From the NCBI GenBank assembly GCA_965279195.1, contig CBDIHP010000042.1, positions 124,001 to 188,000 of the forward strand: a DNA stretch of 64,000 nucleotides, in the 5' to 3' direction. A program made the position numbers and the translations under genes. Source of the stretch: CBDIHP01 sp965279195 (GTDB lineage: Bacteria > Planctomycetota > Planctomycetia > Isosphaerales > Isosphaeraceae). This document shows, piece after piece, positions 53,511 through 62,416 of this stretch (position 1 is its first letter; every line of letters begins with the position of its first letter). The notes below the pieces were generated by a model that ran no database searches, was not told the DNA's origin, and was given only the letters and a program-made list of their open reading frames with translations.

Positions 53511-53617
53511 GAAGCTCGCCGCAGCCCGCCGTCTTGGCCCTTGCCGTCTAGCTGGAATCGACTGAACGACGCCCCGTCCACGCACCCTACCGGGACGCAA
53601 GCCAGGAGCGACTCCGC

Positions 53618-55813
53618 ATGAGCGCCGCCCCGACGATGGCCCCCTCGGCGCCGGCCGGACAGGCCGCCGAGCACCTCTGCGTGCGGCTGCGGCCGGACCT
53701 GATCGTCCAGCCGCAGTTCTACGAGGGGATGACCCACTACGTCATCAAGGACCCGATCGCGCTCAAGTACTTCCGCTTCAAGGTGGAAGAGTACTTCCTG
53801 CTCCAGCAGTTCGACGGCAAGAACAACCTCCAGGACGTCAAGCGGGCCTTCGAGAAGAAGTACCGCCCGCAGACCATCTCGGTCGACGACCTCATCCGCT
53901 TCGCCGCCCAGCTCCACGAGGCGGGCATCGCCCTGGTCGACACCCCCGACCAGGGGCAGGCGCTCATCCGGCGCCGCAAGAAGAACCAGTGGAAGAAGGT
54001 CTGGCAGTTCTTCGCCAACATCCTGTACATCAAGATCCCGATCATCGATCCGGAACGCTTGCTGAGCTGGATGTACCCCTACTTCCGCTGGATCTACTCC
54101 TCCTGGTTCATGACCTTCAGCGTCGGGCTCATGGTCTCGGCCCTGATGCTGGTCATCAGCCAGTGGGCGACCTTCAGCAGCCGATTGCCCGACTTCCAGA
54201 GCTTCTTCAACTGGCACACCATCTTCTACTTCTGGTGTAGCCTGGCGGTCGTGAAGGTGATCCACGAGTTCGGGCACGGGCTCACCGCCAAGCACTTCGG
54301 CGGCGAGGTCCACGAGATGGGGGCGCTGCTGCTCGTCCTCACGCCCGCGCTCTATTGCGACGTCACCGACAGCTGGCTCCTGCCCAACAAATGGAAACGC
54401 ATCTGGATCTCGGCGGCCGGCATCTATGTCGAATGCTTGCTGGCGTCGATCGCGACCTTCGTCTGGTGGAACACCGAGCAAGGGCTGCTCAATAGCTTGT
54501 GCCTGGCGACCATGTTCATCTGCTCGGTGAACACGATCCTCTTCAACGCAAACCCCCTGCTCCGCTACGACGGCTATTACGTCATGTCGGACTTCCTGGA
54601 GGTTCCGAACCTCCGGATCAAGAGCACCCAGTTCTTCACCTACCTGTTCCAGGAGAAGGTGCTCGGGCTGGAGTTGCCGGTCCAGAGCTACATGCCCCGC
54701 TCGCGCCGGTTGCTGTTCGTGACGTACGCCGTCGCCAGCTACCTTTACCGCTGGATCGTGTCCTTCAGCATCATCTGGTTCCTTTATCAGTTCCTCAAGC
54801 CGTACAAGCTCGGGTCGCTGAGCGCGATCCTGGCGGTCGGCTCGCTCGTGCCGCTGATCGTGATGCCCGTCTATCAGATGATCAAGTTCGTCCGCACTCC
54901 TGGGAGGATGCGCAAAGTGAAGAAGCTTCGCACGGCCGCCTTCTTTGCGGTCTTGATCACCGCCGCGACGGCCATCCTGCTGATCCCGACCCCGCTCCGC
55001 GTGCAGGGGACGCTAGTGCTCACGGCGGAGAGGCCCGCCACCGTCTACGCCGAGGTCCCGGGCCTCCTGGAGACCATGGACGTCCGCGACGGCGACGTCG
55101 TCAAGGAAGGCCAGATCCTCGCGACCCTGAGCAATCCCGAGAAGATCCGCGAGCGGATCCAGCGCACCGACGAGCAGGCGGCGAACTTCGCCAAGGCCAG
55201 CTACTTCGCGCAGAATTCCGACCTCAACAGCCGCGCCCAGTACAAGGTCCACCTGAAGATCCAGGAGGAGCTTGAAGAGGTCATCAAGAAGGTCGTCGAG
55301 CAGATCGGCAAGCTGACGCTGGTCGCCCCGCGCGACGGCGTGGTGATGGGGGTCCCCCAGCGCGAGACGCTGGGTCAGCACCTCAAGCCGGGCAAGGTCT
55401 TCTGCGAGGTCGCCGACCCGACCAGGCTCGAAGCCCACATGATCCTCGACCAGTCGGACATCGACCTCGTCCGCTCGAAGAAGGACCAGCGGGCGACGGC
55501 CTGGATCAAGGTCTACGGCACCTCCGAGACGACTTGGAAGAGCTACGTCTCCGAGATCGCGCTCCGCAACCGCGAGGAGATCCCGCCCGAGCTGTCGCAC
55601 ATGGCCGGCGGCGAGATCGCGACCAAGCAGGACCAGAAGACCGGCCAGGTCAAGCCGCTGACCCCGATGTACGAGGTCATCATCCCTGTGGACAACTCCG
55701 AGCTGCGGCTCCAGCCGAGTCTGCGCGGGTTCGCCAAGATCGACTGCGGTCACTGCACCCTCGCCTGGTGGCTCTGGCGGCTCGTGGCCAAGACCTTCCA
55801 CTTCTCGCTCTGA
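53618..55813 (+). CDS. M50 site-2-protease-like membrane protein fused to an HlyD adaptor
   Basis: A 731-residue protein. Residues about 20-115 are a winged-helix PqqD-like domain (CVRLRPDLIVQPQFYEGMTHYVIKD). Six or more membrane segments follow, with the M50 zinc site H216-E-F-G-H220 and the second motif N310-x-x-P-L-L-R-Y-D-G-Y-Y (Asp 318 as third ligand). After the last helix (AAFFAVLITAATAILLI) a periplasmic HlyD module is found (AERPATVYAEVPGLLETMDV, VAPRDGVVMGVPQ). This is the fused architecture of peptide-zinc-metalloprotease/YydH-like proteins. Probably acts in the membrane on, or as a channel for, a peptide or protein. Third gene of the cluster, closed by a terminator. Confidence 0.88.
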   Translation: MSAAPTMAPSAPAGQAAEHLCVRLRPDLIVQPQFYEGMTHYVIKDPIALKYFRFKVEEYFLLQQFDGKNNLQDVKRAFEKKYRPQTISVDDLIRFAAQLHEAGIALVDTPDQGQALIRRRKKNQWKKVWQFFANILYIKIPIIDPERLLSWMYPYFRWIYSSWFMTFSVGLMVSALMLVISQWATFSSRLPDFQSFFNWHTIFYFWCSLAVVKVIHEFGHGLTAKHFGGEVHEMGALLLVLTPALYCDVTDSWLLPNKWKRIWISAAGIYVECLLASIATFVWWNTEQGLLNSLCLATMFICSVNTILFNANPLLRYDGYYVMSDFLEVPNLRIKSTQFFTYLFQEKVLGLELPVQSYMPRSRRLLFVTYAVASYLYRWIVSFSIIWFLYQFLKPYKLGSLSAILAVGSLVPLIVMPVYQMIKFVRTPGRMRKVKKLRTAAFFAVLITAATAILLIPTPLRVQGTLVLTAERPATVYAEVPGLLETMDVRDGDVVKEGQILATLSNPEKIRERIQRTDEQAANFAKASYFAQNSDLNSRAQYKVHLKIQEELEEVIKKVVEQIGKLTLVAPRDGVVMGVPQRETLGQHLKPGKVFCEVADPTRLEAHMILDQSDIDLVRSKKDQRATAWIKVYGTSETTWKSYVSEIALRNREEIPPELSHMAGGEIATKQDQKTGQVKPLTPMYEVIIPVDNSELRLQPSLRGFAKIDCGHCTLAWWLWRLVAKTFHFSL

Positions 55814-55846
55814 CCCGTCCGAGCTTCCTCGAACCTGGAAATCGCG

Positions 55847-55882
55847 ACCGGCCGGCCTCGGGGCAACCCAGGGCCGGCCGGT
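55847..55882 (+). terminator. Terminator of the HlyD/M50 cluster
   Basis: Perfect 11-bp stem ACCGGCCGGCC (55847-55857) with GGCCGGCCGGT (55872-55882), followed by TTCGTTTGG. 33 bp after the stop. Confidence 0.75.
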
Positions 55883-56004
55883 TTCGTTTGGAGGGCGCCC
55901 GGGCTCTGCCTCGCCGGTTCATCTGATCCGCCAGCCCCGCGGTGCGCGAGCCTCCACCCATGATGCGGGAGCGAGAGCCGAAGGGACGCCCGACCGGATC
56001 GGAG

Positions 56005-56173
56005 GCGCTGGGCGAGCAACTCCCGATGCCGCCCTTGCCCTCGCCCCGCTGACCGACCGAACCAGATCTCCCGATCCGTCGACACGGGACGAATGACGTC
56101 GGACCGGGAGATCCGGTTTCGCGGCCTGTCGCGTCATCCGGTGGAGCGGCATCGGGAGATCCCCGCCCAGCGC
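56005..56173. repeat. 169-bp palindromic element, intact second copy
   Basis: Left arm 56005-56032 (GCGCTGGGCGAGCAACTCCC...) and right arm 56146-56173 (reverse complement with 3 mismatches in 28). An inner inverted pair, around ACCAGATCTCCCGATCC and GGACCGGGAGATCCGGTT, makes a nested hairpin. Flanked by a direct repeat CGACCGGATC at 55991-56000 and 56177-56186. The ends match those of the element at 41557-43116, and the lengths are 165 and 169 bp, but the middles differ. Confidence 0.7.
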
Positions 56174-56419
56174 ACGCGACCGGATCTCGGCGTTTGGCAG
56201 GCCATTCGGGAGGTCGGCATCGGGAGAGGCGTCCCTGCGGTGTCGTCAAGGTGCCCGCGGGTTTCCGTCCTCGGAAACCCGGTCCAGCTGCGTCGCGGAA
56301 GAACCGGCCTGGGTGGATCTCCCGGAATTTCGAGGCCGAATCCCTCGGGCAGCTCTGGGGCATTGGGCCGGAAACCGGCAGCTTCGCACCCGCACTACGA
56401 AGTGGGCTTCGAAAGTAAA

Positions 56420-56457
56420 CCGGCCGCGACGGCCCTCGAAAGGACCGCCGCGGCCGG
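56420..56457 (-). terminator. Terminator of the subtilase-like gene
   Basis: 9-bp stem CCGGCCGCG (56420-56428) with CGCGGCCGG (56449-56457). On the minus strand it is followed by TTTACTTTCG. About 70 bp after the stop; a second 8-bp GC hairpin lies nearer (56480-56502). Confidence 0.6.
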
Positions 56458-56524
56458 CAGGCTAGGAGACTCGGGACGGGGGCGGCCGGTTCGGGGCCGC
56501 CCAGGGTTCGCTCGACGGGGAGAC

Positions 56525-59500
56525 TCAGCCGTTGCTGGTCTTCTTGGCCGAATTCTGGCTCGCCAGCGACTTCAGGGAGTCCACGATGGACTGCGCGGTG
56601 TTGCCGTCGCCGGTCGTCGTCGTGCTCGCCGTGGTCGTGGTCGTCGGCGTGGTGGTCGTCGGGGTGACGATCACCGGGGTGGTCTTCTTGGCGACCGTGG
56701 TCTTCTTCGCGGTCTTCGTCGCCTTGACCGGGGCGCTGAAGAGCGAGTAGACCGGGCCGTTGGTCGTGTTGGGCTGGAGGCCCTTGTTCACGCCGAAGGA
56801 GGCCGGCGTCCGCTTGGCGTAACCCTGGACCTTGCTCTTCGGCACGAACATGTAGGTCGGCTTCAGATACTTGAGGTCGTTGAAGTTACGCTTGGTGTCG
56901 GGTGCCAGGAGGTACCCGTTCGCGCTGGCCCGCTGGCGGTCGACCACGACGTACTGGTCGGGTTGCGGGAGCAGCTTGGTGGAGAGCATCTTCAGGGAGT
57001 CGATCGAGACCGCCCCGTTGAGGTCGCCGTCGGCCGCGTAGTCGAAGTAGTTGAACCGGCGCTGGAGGGCGTCGGGCTGCTCGGGCGTGTCGCCGGTCAG
57101 GCCGGTCGAGGTGAACCCGTTCTGGTCGTTGGTCGCCGCCCGGGCGGTGCCGCCCAGGAGCCTCGCCATCGCACCGTCCTCGGGCAGGCCGAGGCGGGCC
57201 GAGTCGTCCACGAAGGTCTGGATCTCCTGCGCGGTGATCAGGCCGTTGTGGTTCGTGTCGATGATGTCGAAGGCGTTGTGGGCGAACAGGTACTGCAGGG
57301 CGACGGTGCCCTCGATCGACGCGACGGCGTTGCCGACGTCGACCCGGGCGTAGCTGCGGAACTGGGTGCTGTCCCCCTTGAGCCGGAACGGCCCGGACTG
57401 GCTCTGGCCGTCGTTGACGTCGGTCGCGGCGACCGCGGTGTACGCCAGGATCCCGTTGATGCCGTCCGGGGTGTTGTACGGCGTCAGGTTGGCGAAGGCG
57501 TTGGTGCCGAAGTTCAGCGTCTTGACGCCGACCGGCTGGGTCAGGTACGCGTCGGCCGTGCTCGCCGTGGTCAGCTGGTTGGTCCAGTATTGCAGGGCGG
57601 ACGACACGACGGCGTAGGAGCCGGTGACGATGCCGGCCGAGAGCGAGGTACCGCCCGCGGTGTAGGTCATCGTGAGGCTGGCGTCGCCGACGAATCGGCG
57701 TCGGAAGGTCGGCACGTCGAGGGCCGGGGCCGCGAAGTCGGTCGTGACCGAGCGGTTGGCCGCGCCCAGGACGCGGTCGCTGTAGAAGACGCCGGCCCCG
57801 GTGTTGGCGCTCGCACCGCCGTTATTGCCGTTGCCACCGCCGTTGCCGCCGCCGGTGGTGGTCCCGCCGCCTTCGGCCGCCGTGAGGGTGCCGAGGGAGT
57901 TGGGCTGGACCGAGGCGTTGGTGGTGCCGGTGTTGCCCGTGGTCGTGGTGGTGCCGCCCGGCGAGCTGGTGCCGCCGAAGACGAGGACCGGGCCCTGGAC
58001 CCGCGGGATGAGCGTGTTCGCCGGGTCGGTCGGGATCGAATCCGGCTGCCCGAGGTACGGGAACGGATAGACGCCGGTGACCGAGATCACCTCGTTGAGG
58101 ATCGCCGGCAGCGACATGCCGTTGACGTCGCCGACGTTGGCGCTCTGGTTGCTGTTGGTGAAGCCGGTGTTGCTCGTCCCGGTGCCACCGCCGTTGCCGC
58201 CGTTGCCGCCGTTGCCGCCGCCGCCGGTGTTGAGCGGGGCGCCGAACTGGCCGGCCGCGGCGATCGGGGCGATGCCCAGGTCGCGGAACTTCTTGAACTG
58301 GTTCTTGAAGGCGATCACGATCTGCGGGTAGCGGCGGAACGCGGTCCCTTCGGAGTCGAAGGTCTCGCTGGTGCCGAACCCGATCGTGGCGGCGATGACG
58401 CGGTCGGTCTGGCCCGGGCGGACCGGGTCGGCGACATACGGATGCGCGGCGGTGTAGGCGAAGCCGTTGTAGACGGCGTTGGTGCTGGTCAGGGTGTTGG
58501 TGACGATCGTCGTCGTGCCGCCGCCGTTCCCGTTCCCGCCGCCGCCGCCGGTCGTGCCGCCAGTGTTGCCCGCGTTGAACGGGTTGAAGGCCGAGACCGG
58601 ATTCAGGGTGGCCTGCGGGACGAACTGCGAGACGACGCCGGCGACCAGCGTGCCGTGGCCATCGGCCGTGGTCGGGATCGACGCGCCGCCGGTGGTGCCG
58701 TTGTTGCCGTTGTTGCCGTTGCCGGTCGCGGCCGTGGTGGCGAGGCCGGCGGCGTAGTCGTCGTTGCCTGTGCCGTTGGTCAGGACGTTCTTGCCCGGCG
58801 CCACGCGGCCGCGGAAGCCGGGGGACGTGGCGTCCACGCCGGTGTCGAGGATCGTGACGGCGCTGTTCTGGCCCTCATACGGGACGCCGAGGGTCCGCAG
58901 GTCGTTGAGGCCGACGAGCGAGCCGCTGGTCGAGCCGGCGAGGCTGGCCTGCGTCTTGAACTGCCAGATGCCGTCGTTGTCGGCGGCGTACAGGGTCGTG
59001 CCGTCGGCCGAGAAGGTGATGCTCAGGCTCGACGACGTGAACGAGCTCGAGTCGAACGCGTTCGAGGTGTTGAATCCGGTCGCGAACGGGGTCACGACGC
59101 CGGTCGGGCTGATCCGGACGATACGCCCGCCGAGCGACCCGCTCGAGGCCGAGATGATCTGGTTGCCGGCCGAGTCGAGGGTCGCGCCCGCACCGCCGGG
59201 GCCCTGGACCGGGATGACCGTCACCTGACCGGTGGTGGTGCCCGGGGTCGGGACGGTGGTCGCCAGGCCGCTCGCCAGGTCGCTCACGAACAGGCTGCCG
59301 ACATACTGCACCGCACCATACGTGAAGTTGGTGGTGGTGCCGGTGGTGCCGGTGGTCGTCGTGCTGGCCGAGGTCACGACCACGCCGTTCGAGAAGTAGC
59401 CGTACTTGTCGAACGCGGTGTCCTGGAAGCGGCGCAGGTTGGTGTCGGCGACCGTGAAGCCATCGACGCTGCCGCCGGTCCCGAGCGTGAAACCCGTCGG

Positions 59501-60613
59501 CTGGGTGCCGGTGCTGGCGACCGTCGAGGTGGTGCCGGTGCCGATCAGGAGGCCGCCGCCGAGGCCCTGGACCCCGGAGAACCCGGCCGTCTGCGGGAAC
59601 GGGTTGCCGGAATCGGGCGGGAAGGCCGGGACGCCGAAGTCGGTGAAGGCCGAGTAGACCTGCGACACGTAGTCGGTGTTCGTGCTGGTCGAGGCCAGGC
59701 CGACCTGGGGTCCGAGCGTCAGCGCGGTGTTCTTGACGCCCGGGGGGAGCGTCGGCGTGCTGATGTTCTGGCCGGGCTTGTACTGGTTGGCGTCGAAGAA
59801 CAGGGCGGCGAACTGGGTGTTCGACGTCGTGTTCTGGACGGTGCTCGAACCCGTGCCCGTGCCCGAGATCAGCCCGCGGAGGAACGACTGCTGCTCGGCC
59901 GGCGGCACGAGGATCGCCGACGGATTGATCGAAAGCCGGGTCCCCTTCAGGCTGCTGTCGCTGTAGGTGACGAACGCCCCCAGGAAGGAGCCGTCGGGGC
60001 CGATCCGGTAGATCGCGTTCTTGGTCGGGTCGGTCGAGTCGACCGTCGAGACGAACATCGACGACCGGCCGTCGAAGTAACCTTCGGGGTCGAACGTGAC
60101 GTCATACCAGTTCACGAGCCCCGTGCCGGTGCCGGCCGAGTTGGCGGCGCTGGTGGCGCTGGGGTTCAGCTGGGGGATGACGGTGTTGAGGTCGAAGAAC
60201 ACTGACGCCTTGCCGGTGGCCGGGTCCACGCGGTAGATCACGCCGGGGCGGTTGATGGCCCCGGTGTTGGAGCCCGCACCGCGCGAGACGGCGTAGATGC
60301 CCTTGCCGAAGTCGCCGCCGGGGCCGGCCTCGATCCGGACGATGTCGCCGCCGAACTGGTTGATCGGCGTGAGCTGAGACACCGAGGTGAACGGGGCGGC
60401 CGACGCGAACGTCGAGGTCCCCGTCGTCTGCGTCGTGATGGTGACGTTGCCCACGGAGGGCGTCCCCGCGTTCGCCGTGAATGTGGCGGACGTCGGGAAG
60501 GTCGCCAGGACCGGGGTCAGCACCTCACGGATTTCCAGGTGCTGGACTTCCAGCCGGACTTCGCGCTTCTGCCGCGAGGGGCCTCGCGCCTTGGGTCGGG
60601 ATGGGTGAGACAT
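56525..60613 (-). CDS. Giant secreted subtilase-like (S8) surface protein with LEPR-type N-terminus
   Basis: A 1362-residue protein. It begins with a basic stretch and LEVQHLEIREVLTP, resembling the planctomycete LEPR-type export motif; no standard signal peptide. Residues about 80-570 form propeller-like repeats (GVIYRVDPATG, LYAADNDGIWQFK). An S8 domain at about 575-1010 has Asp590 (ILDTGVD), His653 (DGHGTLVAG) and Ser990 (GGTSLSAG). The oxyanion Asn is Gln789 (AAAGQFG). Between His and Ser are long Gly/Asn/Thr-rich inserts. Near residue 1130-1200 is an EF-hand-like DTNHNGLITAQE and a second ADGDLNGAVSID, likely calcium or dockerin-like. The C-terminus is Lys/Thr-rich. AGGAGA lies 7 nt before the ATG. 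Codon use is normal for the window. Confidence 0.8.
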   Translation of the reverse strand: MSHPSRPKARGPSRQKREVRLEVQHLEIREVLTPVLATFPTSATFTANAGTPSVGNVTITTQTTGTSTFASAAPFTSVSQLTPINQFGGDIVRIEAGPGGDFGKGIYAVSRGAGSNTGAINRPGVIYRVDPATGKASVFFDLNTVIPQLNPSATSAANSAGTGTGLVNWYDVTFDPEGYFDGRSSMFVSTVDSTDPTKNAIYRIGPDGSFLGAFVTYSDSSLKGTRLSINPSAILVPPAEQQSFLRGLISGTGTGSSTVQNTTSNTQFAALFFDANQYKPGQNISTPTLPPGVKNTALTLGPQVGLASTSTNTDYVSQVYSAFTDFGVPAFPPDSGNPFPQTAGFSGVQGLGGGLLIGTGTTSTVASTGTQPTGFTLGTGGSVDGFTVADTNLRRFQDTAFDKYGYFSNGVVVTSASTTTTGTTGTTTNFTYGAVQYVGSLFVSDLASGLATTVPTPGTTTGQVTVIPVQGPGGAGATLDSAGNQIISASSGSLGGRIVRISPTGVVTPFATGFNTSNAFDSSSFTSSSLSITFSADGTTLYAADNDGIWQFKTQASLAGSTSGSLVGLNDLRTLGVPYEGQNSAVTILDTGVDATSPGFRGRVAPGKNVLTNGTGNDDYAAGLATTAATGNGNNGNNGTTGGASIPTTADGHGTLVAGVVSQFVPQATLNPVSAFNPFNAGNTGGTTGGGGGNGNGGGTTTIVTNTLTSTNAVYNGFAYTAAHPYVADPVRPGQTDRVIAATIGFGTSETFDSEGTAFRRYPQIVIAFKNQFKKFRDLGIAPIAAAGQFGAPLNTGGGGNGGNGGNGGGTGTSNTGFTNSNQSANVGDVNGMSLPAILNEVISVTGVYPFPYLGQPDSIPTDPANTLIPRVQGPVLVFGGTSSPGGTTTTTGNTGTTNASVQPNSLGTLTAAEGGGTTTGGGNGGGNGNNGGASANTGAGVFYSDRVLGAANRSVTTDFAAPALDVPTFRRRFVGDASLTMTYTAGGTSLSAGIVTGSYAVVSSALQYWTNQLTTASTADAYLTQPVGVKTLNFGTNAFANLTPYNTPDGINGILAYTAVAATDVNDGQSQSGPFRLKGDSTQFRSYARVDVGNAVASIEGTVALQYLFAHNAFDIIDTNHNGLITAQEIQTFVDDSARLGLPEDGAMARLLGGTARAATNDQNGFTSTGLTGDTPEQPDALQRRFNYFDYAADGDLNGAVSIDSLKMLSTKLLPQPDQYVVVDRQRASANGYLLAPDTKRNFNDLKYLKPTYMFVPKSKVQGYAKRTPASFGVNKGLQPNTTNGPVYSLFSAPVKATKTAKKTTVAKKTTPVIVTPTTTTPTTTTTASTTTTGDGNTAQSIVDSLKSLASQNSAKKTSNG
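58191..58226 (-). repeat. Tandem 9-bp repeats coding for Gly-Gly-Asn units
   Basis: Three head-to-tail copies of CCGTTGCCG (58191-58217) followed by CCGCCGCCG, in frame inside the subtilase-like gene, coding for GGN repeats on the minus strand. Similar shorter tracts lie near 57825, 58525 and 58695. Length variation by slippage is likely. Confidence 0.85.
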
Positions 60614-61023
60614 TCCATTCTCTCCTTAGCCTGAACTCGTCCGTCCTGAACCGAGGCCGAGGTGCGTGCCCGGCATACCCAGGTATCGGCGCGACCGGCG
60701 CTCGCATATGAGTCGAACCGTGTTCCAACCCGCACGACCGCTACCGATCGCACGACGCGGGAACCATCTCTTCTGGTTTCATCGGCACAATTGGCACGGA
60801 AAGATGATCGAAAGGTACGGAAAGTGTGGTCGTGCGGGAGGGATGCATCTTGACGAAGGCAACGGGGCTGCCGATTCGTCCCCGCCCGCCCGAGCGGAAT
60901 CCCTGCAGGGACACGACTTGCGGAACCCCTGCGCCGCCGTCAAACTAGGGAACCATGCCCCGGCGCCCGTGACCGCCGGCCGCCCCAGTCCACAACGACG
61001 ACGCCAACCGCAGGCTGAACACG
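60614..61023. promoter_or_regulatory. 410-bp divergent intergenic region between subtilase and small protein genes
   Basis: No gene seen. An AT-rich part about 60760-60840 (TCTTCTGGTTTCATCGGCAC, CACAATTGGCACGG) is the likeliest promoter area. No operator or terminator of note was found in the rest. Confidence 0.35.
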
Positions 61024-61302
61024 ATGGAAATCCCTCAGATCCGCCCGGGCCTGGTCAAGGACGTCCCCTCCACCCGCCGCGTCGTCGCCTTCTTCTATAA
61101 CTCCGCGCAGGGCAACGCGATGATCCAGCTCCTCACCGCGCTGGGCGTGCCCAACAACGAACTCGGCGTCACCCCGCCCGAGCGGATCGAGGGCGGACAG
61201 GGCATGATCCTCTCGATCCCCTGCCCGACCGACTCCCTGGTCGCCCAGGTCGAGAAGCTCTGCCGCGCCCAGGGCGCGGAAGTCCATCGCCAGAAGGCCT
61301 GA
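61024..61302 (+). CDS. Small conserved protein of unknown function
   Basis: A 92-residue soluble protein with no signal peptide and no Cys motif. It reads STRRVVAFFYNSAQGNAMIQ, then LGVPNNELGVTPPERI, GQGMILSIPC and a C-terminal helix EKLCRAQGAEVH. Beta-alpha-beta alternation around VVAFF and MILSIP suggests a small ferredoxin-like or ACT-like fold. No characterised homologue is recognised. A good ATG with CACG context, 139 bp before the DUF1080 gene on the same strand. Codon use fits the window. Confidence 0.65.
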   Translation: MEIPQIRPGLVKDVPSTRRVVAFFYNSAQGNAMIQLLTALGVPNNELGVTPPERIEGGQGMILSIPCPTDSLVAQVEKLCRAQGAEVHRQKA

Positions 61303-61441
61303 GCCCCGCCGACCGACTGGGCCCTGGCCCCGCCGACGCCTGCCCGATACGATTCAACCCTTGTTGAACCGCCGGGCGTCGCGCGATCTCGCCGCCGCCC
61401 GACTCGCCGGATCCGGACCCCAATCGCCTGGGAAATCGCCG

Positions 61442-62293
61442 ATGCCCACCCGCCGCTCGTTCTGGAAGATCGCCGCGTTGCCGGTCGCAACCCTCGCCAT
61501 CGTCGCCGGCTCGGCCGTCTTCGCCGCCGACGACGAGGGGATCCCGTCCTGGGCGAAGGACATCCCCAGGTTCAAGTCCGGCGAGCCCATCCTCGAGTTC
61601 AACGGCAAGGACCTCACCGGGTTCTACACCTACACCAAGACGAACAAGTACGCCGACCCCCAGAAGGTCTTCACCGTCCAGGACGGCATGATCCGGATCT
61701 CCGGCCAGGACTGGGGGGCGGTCACCACCTGCGGCAATTATTCCAACTACCACCTCGTCACCGAGTGGAAGTGGGGCGAGAAGACCTGGGCCCCCCGGGC
61801 CAAGGCCACCCGCGACTCCGGAATCCTGCTGCACTGCGTCGGGCCCGACGGGGCGGCCGGCGGCCAGTGGATGCAGTCGCAGGAGTGCCAGATCATCGAA
61901 GGCGGCTGCGGCGACCTGCTCATGGTCGGCAGCACCCCCACCCGCAAGTCGGTCCTGACCTGCGAGACCCGAATCGGGCCCGACAAGCAGTTCTACTTCG
62001 AGAAGGGCGGCACGCCCGTCACCCGCGACGGCGGTCGTTTCAACTGGTGGGGCCGCGATTACACCTGGAAGGACACCATCGGGTTCCGCGGCAAGCGCGA
62101 CGTCGAGAAGCCTCTCGGCGAGTGGAACCGGATGGAGGTGATCTGCGACGGCGACACCATCATCAACATCGTGAACGGCTACGTCGTGAACATCGGTACC
62201 AAATCCAGCCTGACCGAGGGTAAGATCCAGTTCCAGTCGGAGGGCGCGGAGATCTTCGTCCGAAAGTTCGAGGTCCGCCCGCTGGTCAAATAA
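61442..62293 (+). CDS. DUF1080 (3-keto-disaccharide hydrolase-like) secreted protein
   Basis: A 283-residue exported protein with N-terminal signal (RRSFWKIAALPVATLAIVAGSAVFA). The body is a concanavalin-like beta-sandwich of the DUF1080 (3-keto-disaccharide hydrolase) family: FNGKDLTGFYTYTK, VQDGMIRISGQDWGAVTT, YHLVTEWKWG, DSGILLHCVGPDG, QECQIIEGGCGDL, and GKIQFQSEGAEIFVRKFEVRPL. These families act on modified sugars or bind polysaccharide and are common in planctomycete gene sets. Start at ATG 61442; a leading in-frame extension is not signal-like. Followed by the prenyltransferase-repeat gene, 123 bp later. Confidence 0.9.
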   Translation: MPTRRSFWKIAALPVATLAIVAGSAVFAADDEGIPSWAKDIPRFKSGEPILEFNGKDLTGFYTYTKTNKYADPQKVFTVQDGMIRISGQDWGAVTTCGNYSNYHLVTEWKWGEKTWAPRAKATRDSGILLHCVGPDGAAGGQWMQSQECQIIEGGCGDLLMVGSTPTRKSVLTCETRIGPDKQFYFEKGGTPVTRDGGRFNWWGRDYTWKDTIGFRGKRDVEKPLGEWNRMEVICDGDTIINIVNGYVVNIGTKSSLTEGKIQFQSEGAEIFVRKFEVRPLVK

Positions 62294-62416
62294 CCGCCGT
62301 CGCGGCGGGATTCCGGATCCTCCGGGGGACACGGCTGTCCCCCGGGACGCCCTCCTCGTGTAGAATGGATGCGTCCTTGCATGCGTCCGATCCGCGACGG
62401 GGGAGCCGAACCGCCC

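Larger units (their letters stand above)
55814..56524. other. 711-bp gene-free region with terminators and a palindromic repeat
   Basis: No convincing gene on either strand. It contains the terminator of the M50-HlyD gene (55847-55882), the 169-bp palindromic element (56005-56173), further copies of the words GATCTCCCG/CGGGAGATC at 56068, 56106 and 56312, and the terminator of the subtilase gene (56420-56457). Convergent gene ends on both sides. Confidence 0.7.

Noticed and set aside
58191..58226. Repeats as a CRISPR array
   Set aside because: 9-bp in-frame coding repeats without spacers; no cas genes.
56093..60205. 1370-residue plus-strand frame opposite the subtilase-like gene
   Set aside because: Arg/Gly/Val/Asp low-complexity shadow; the minus strand has the S8 motifs and a ribosome site.
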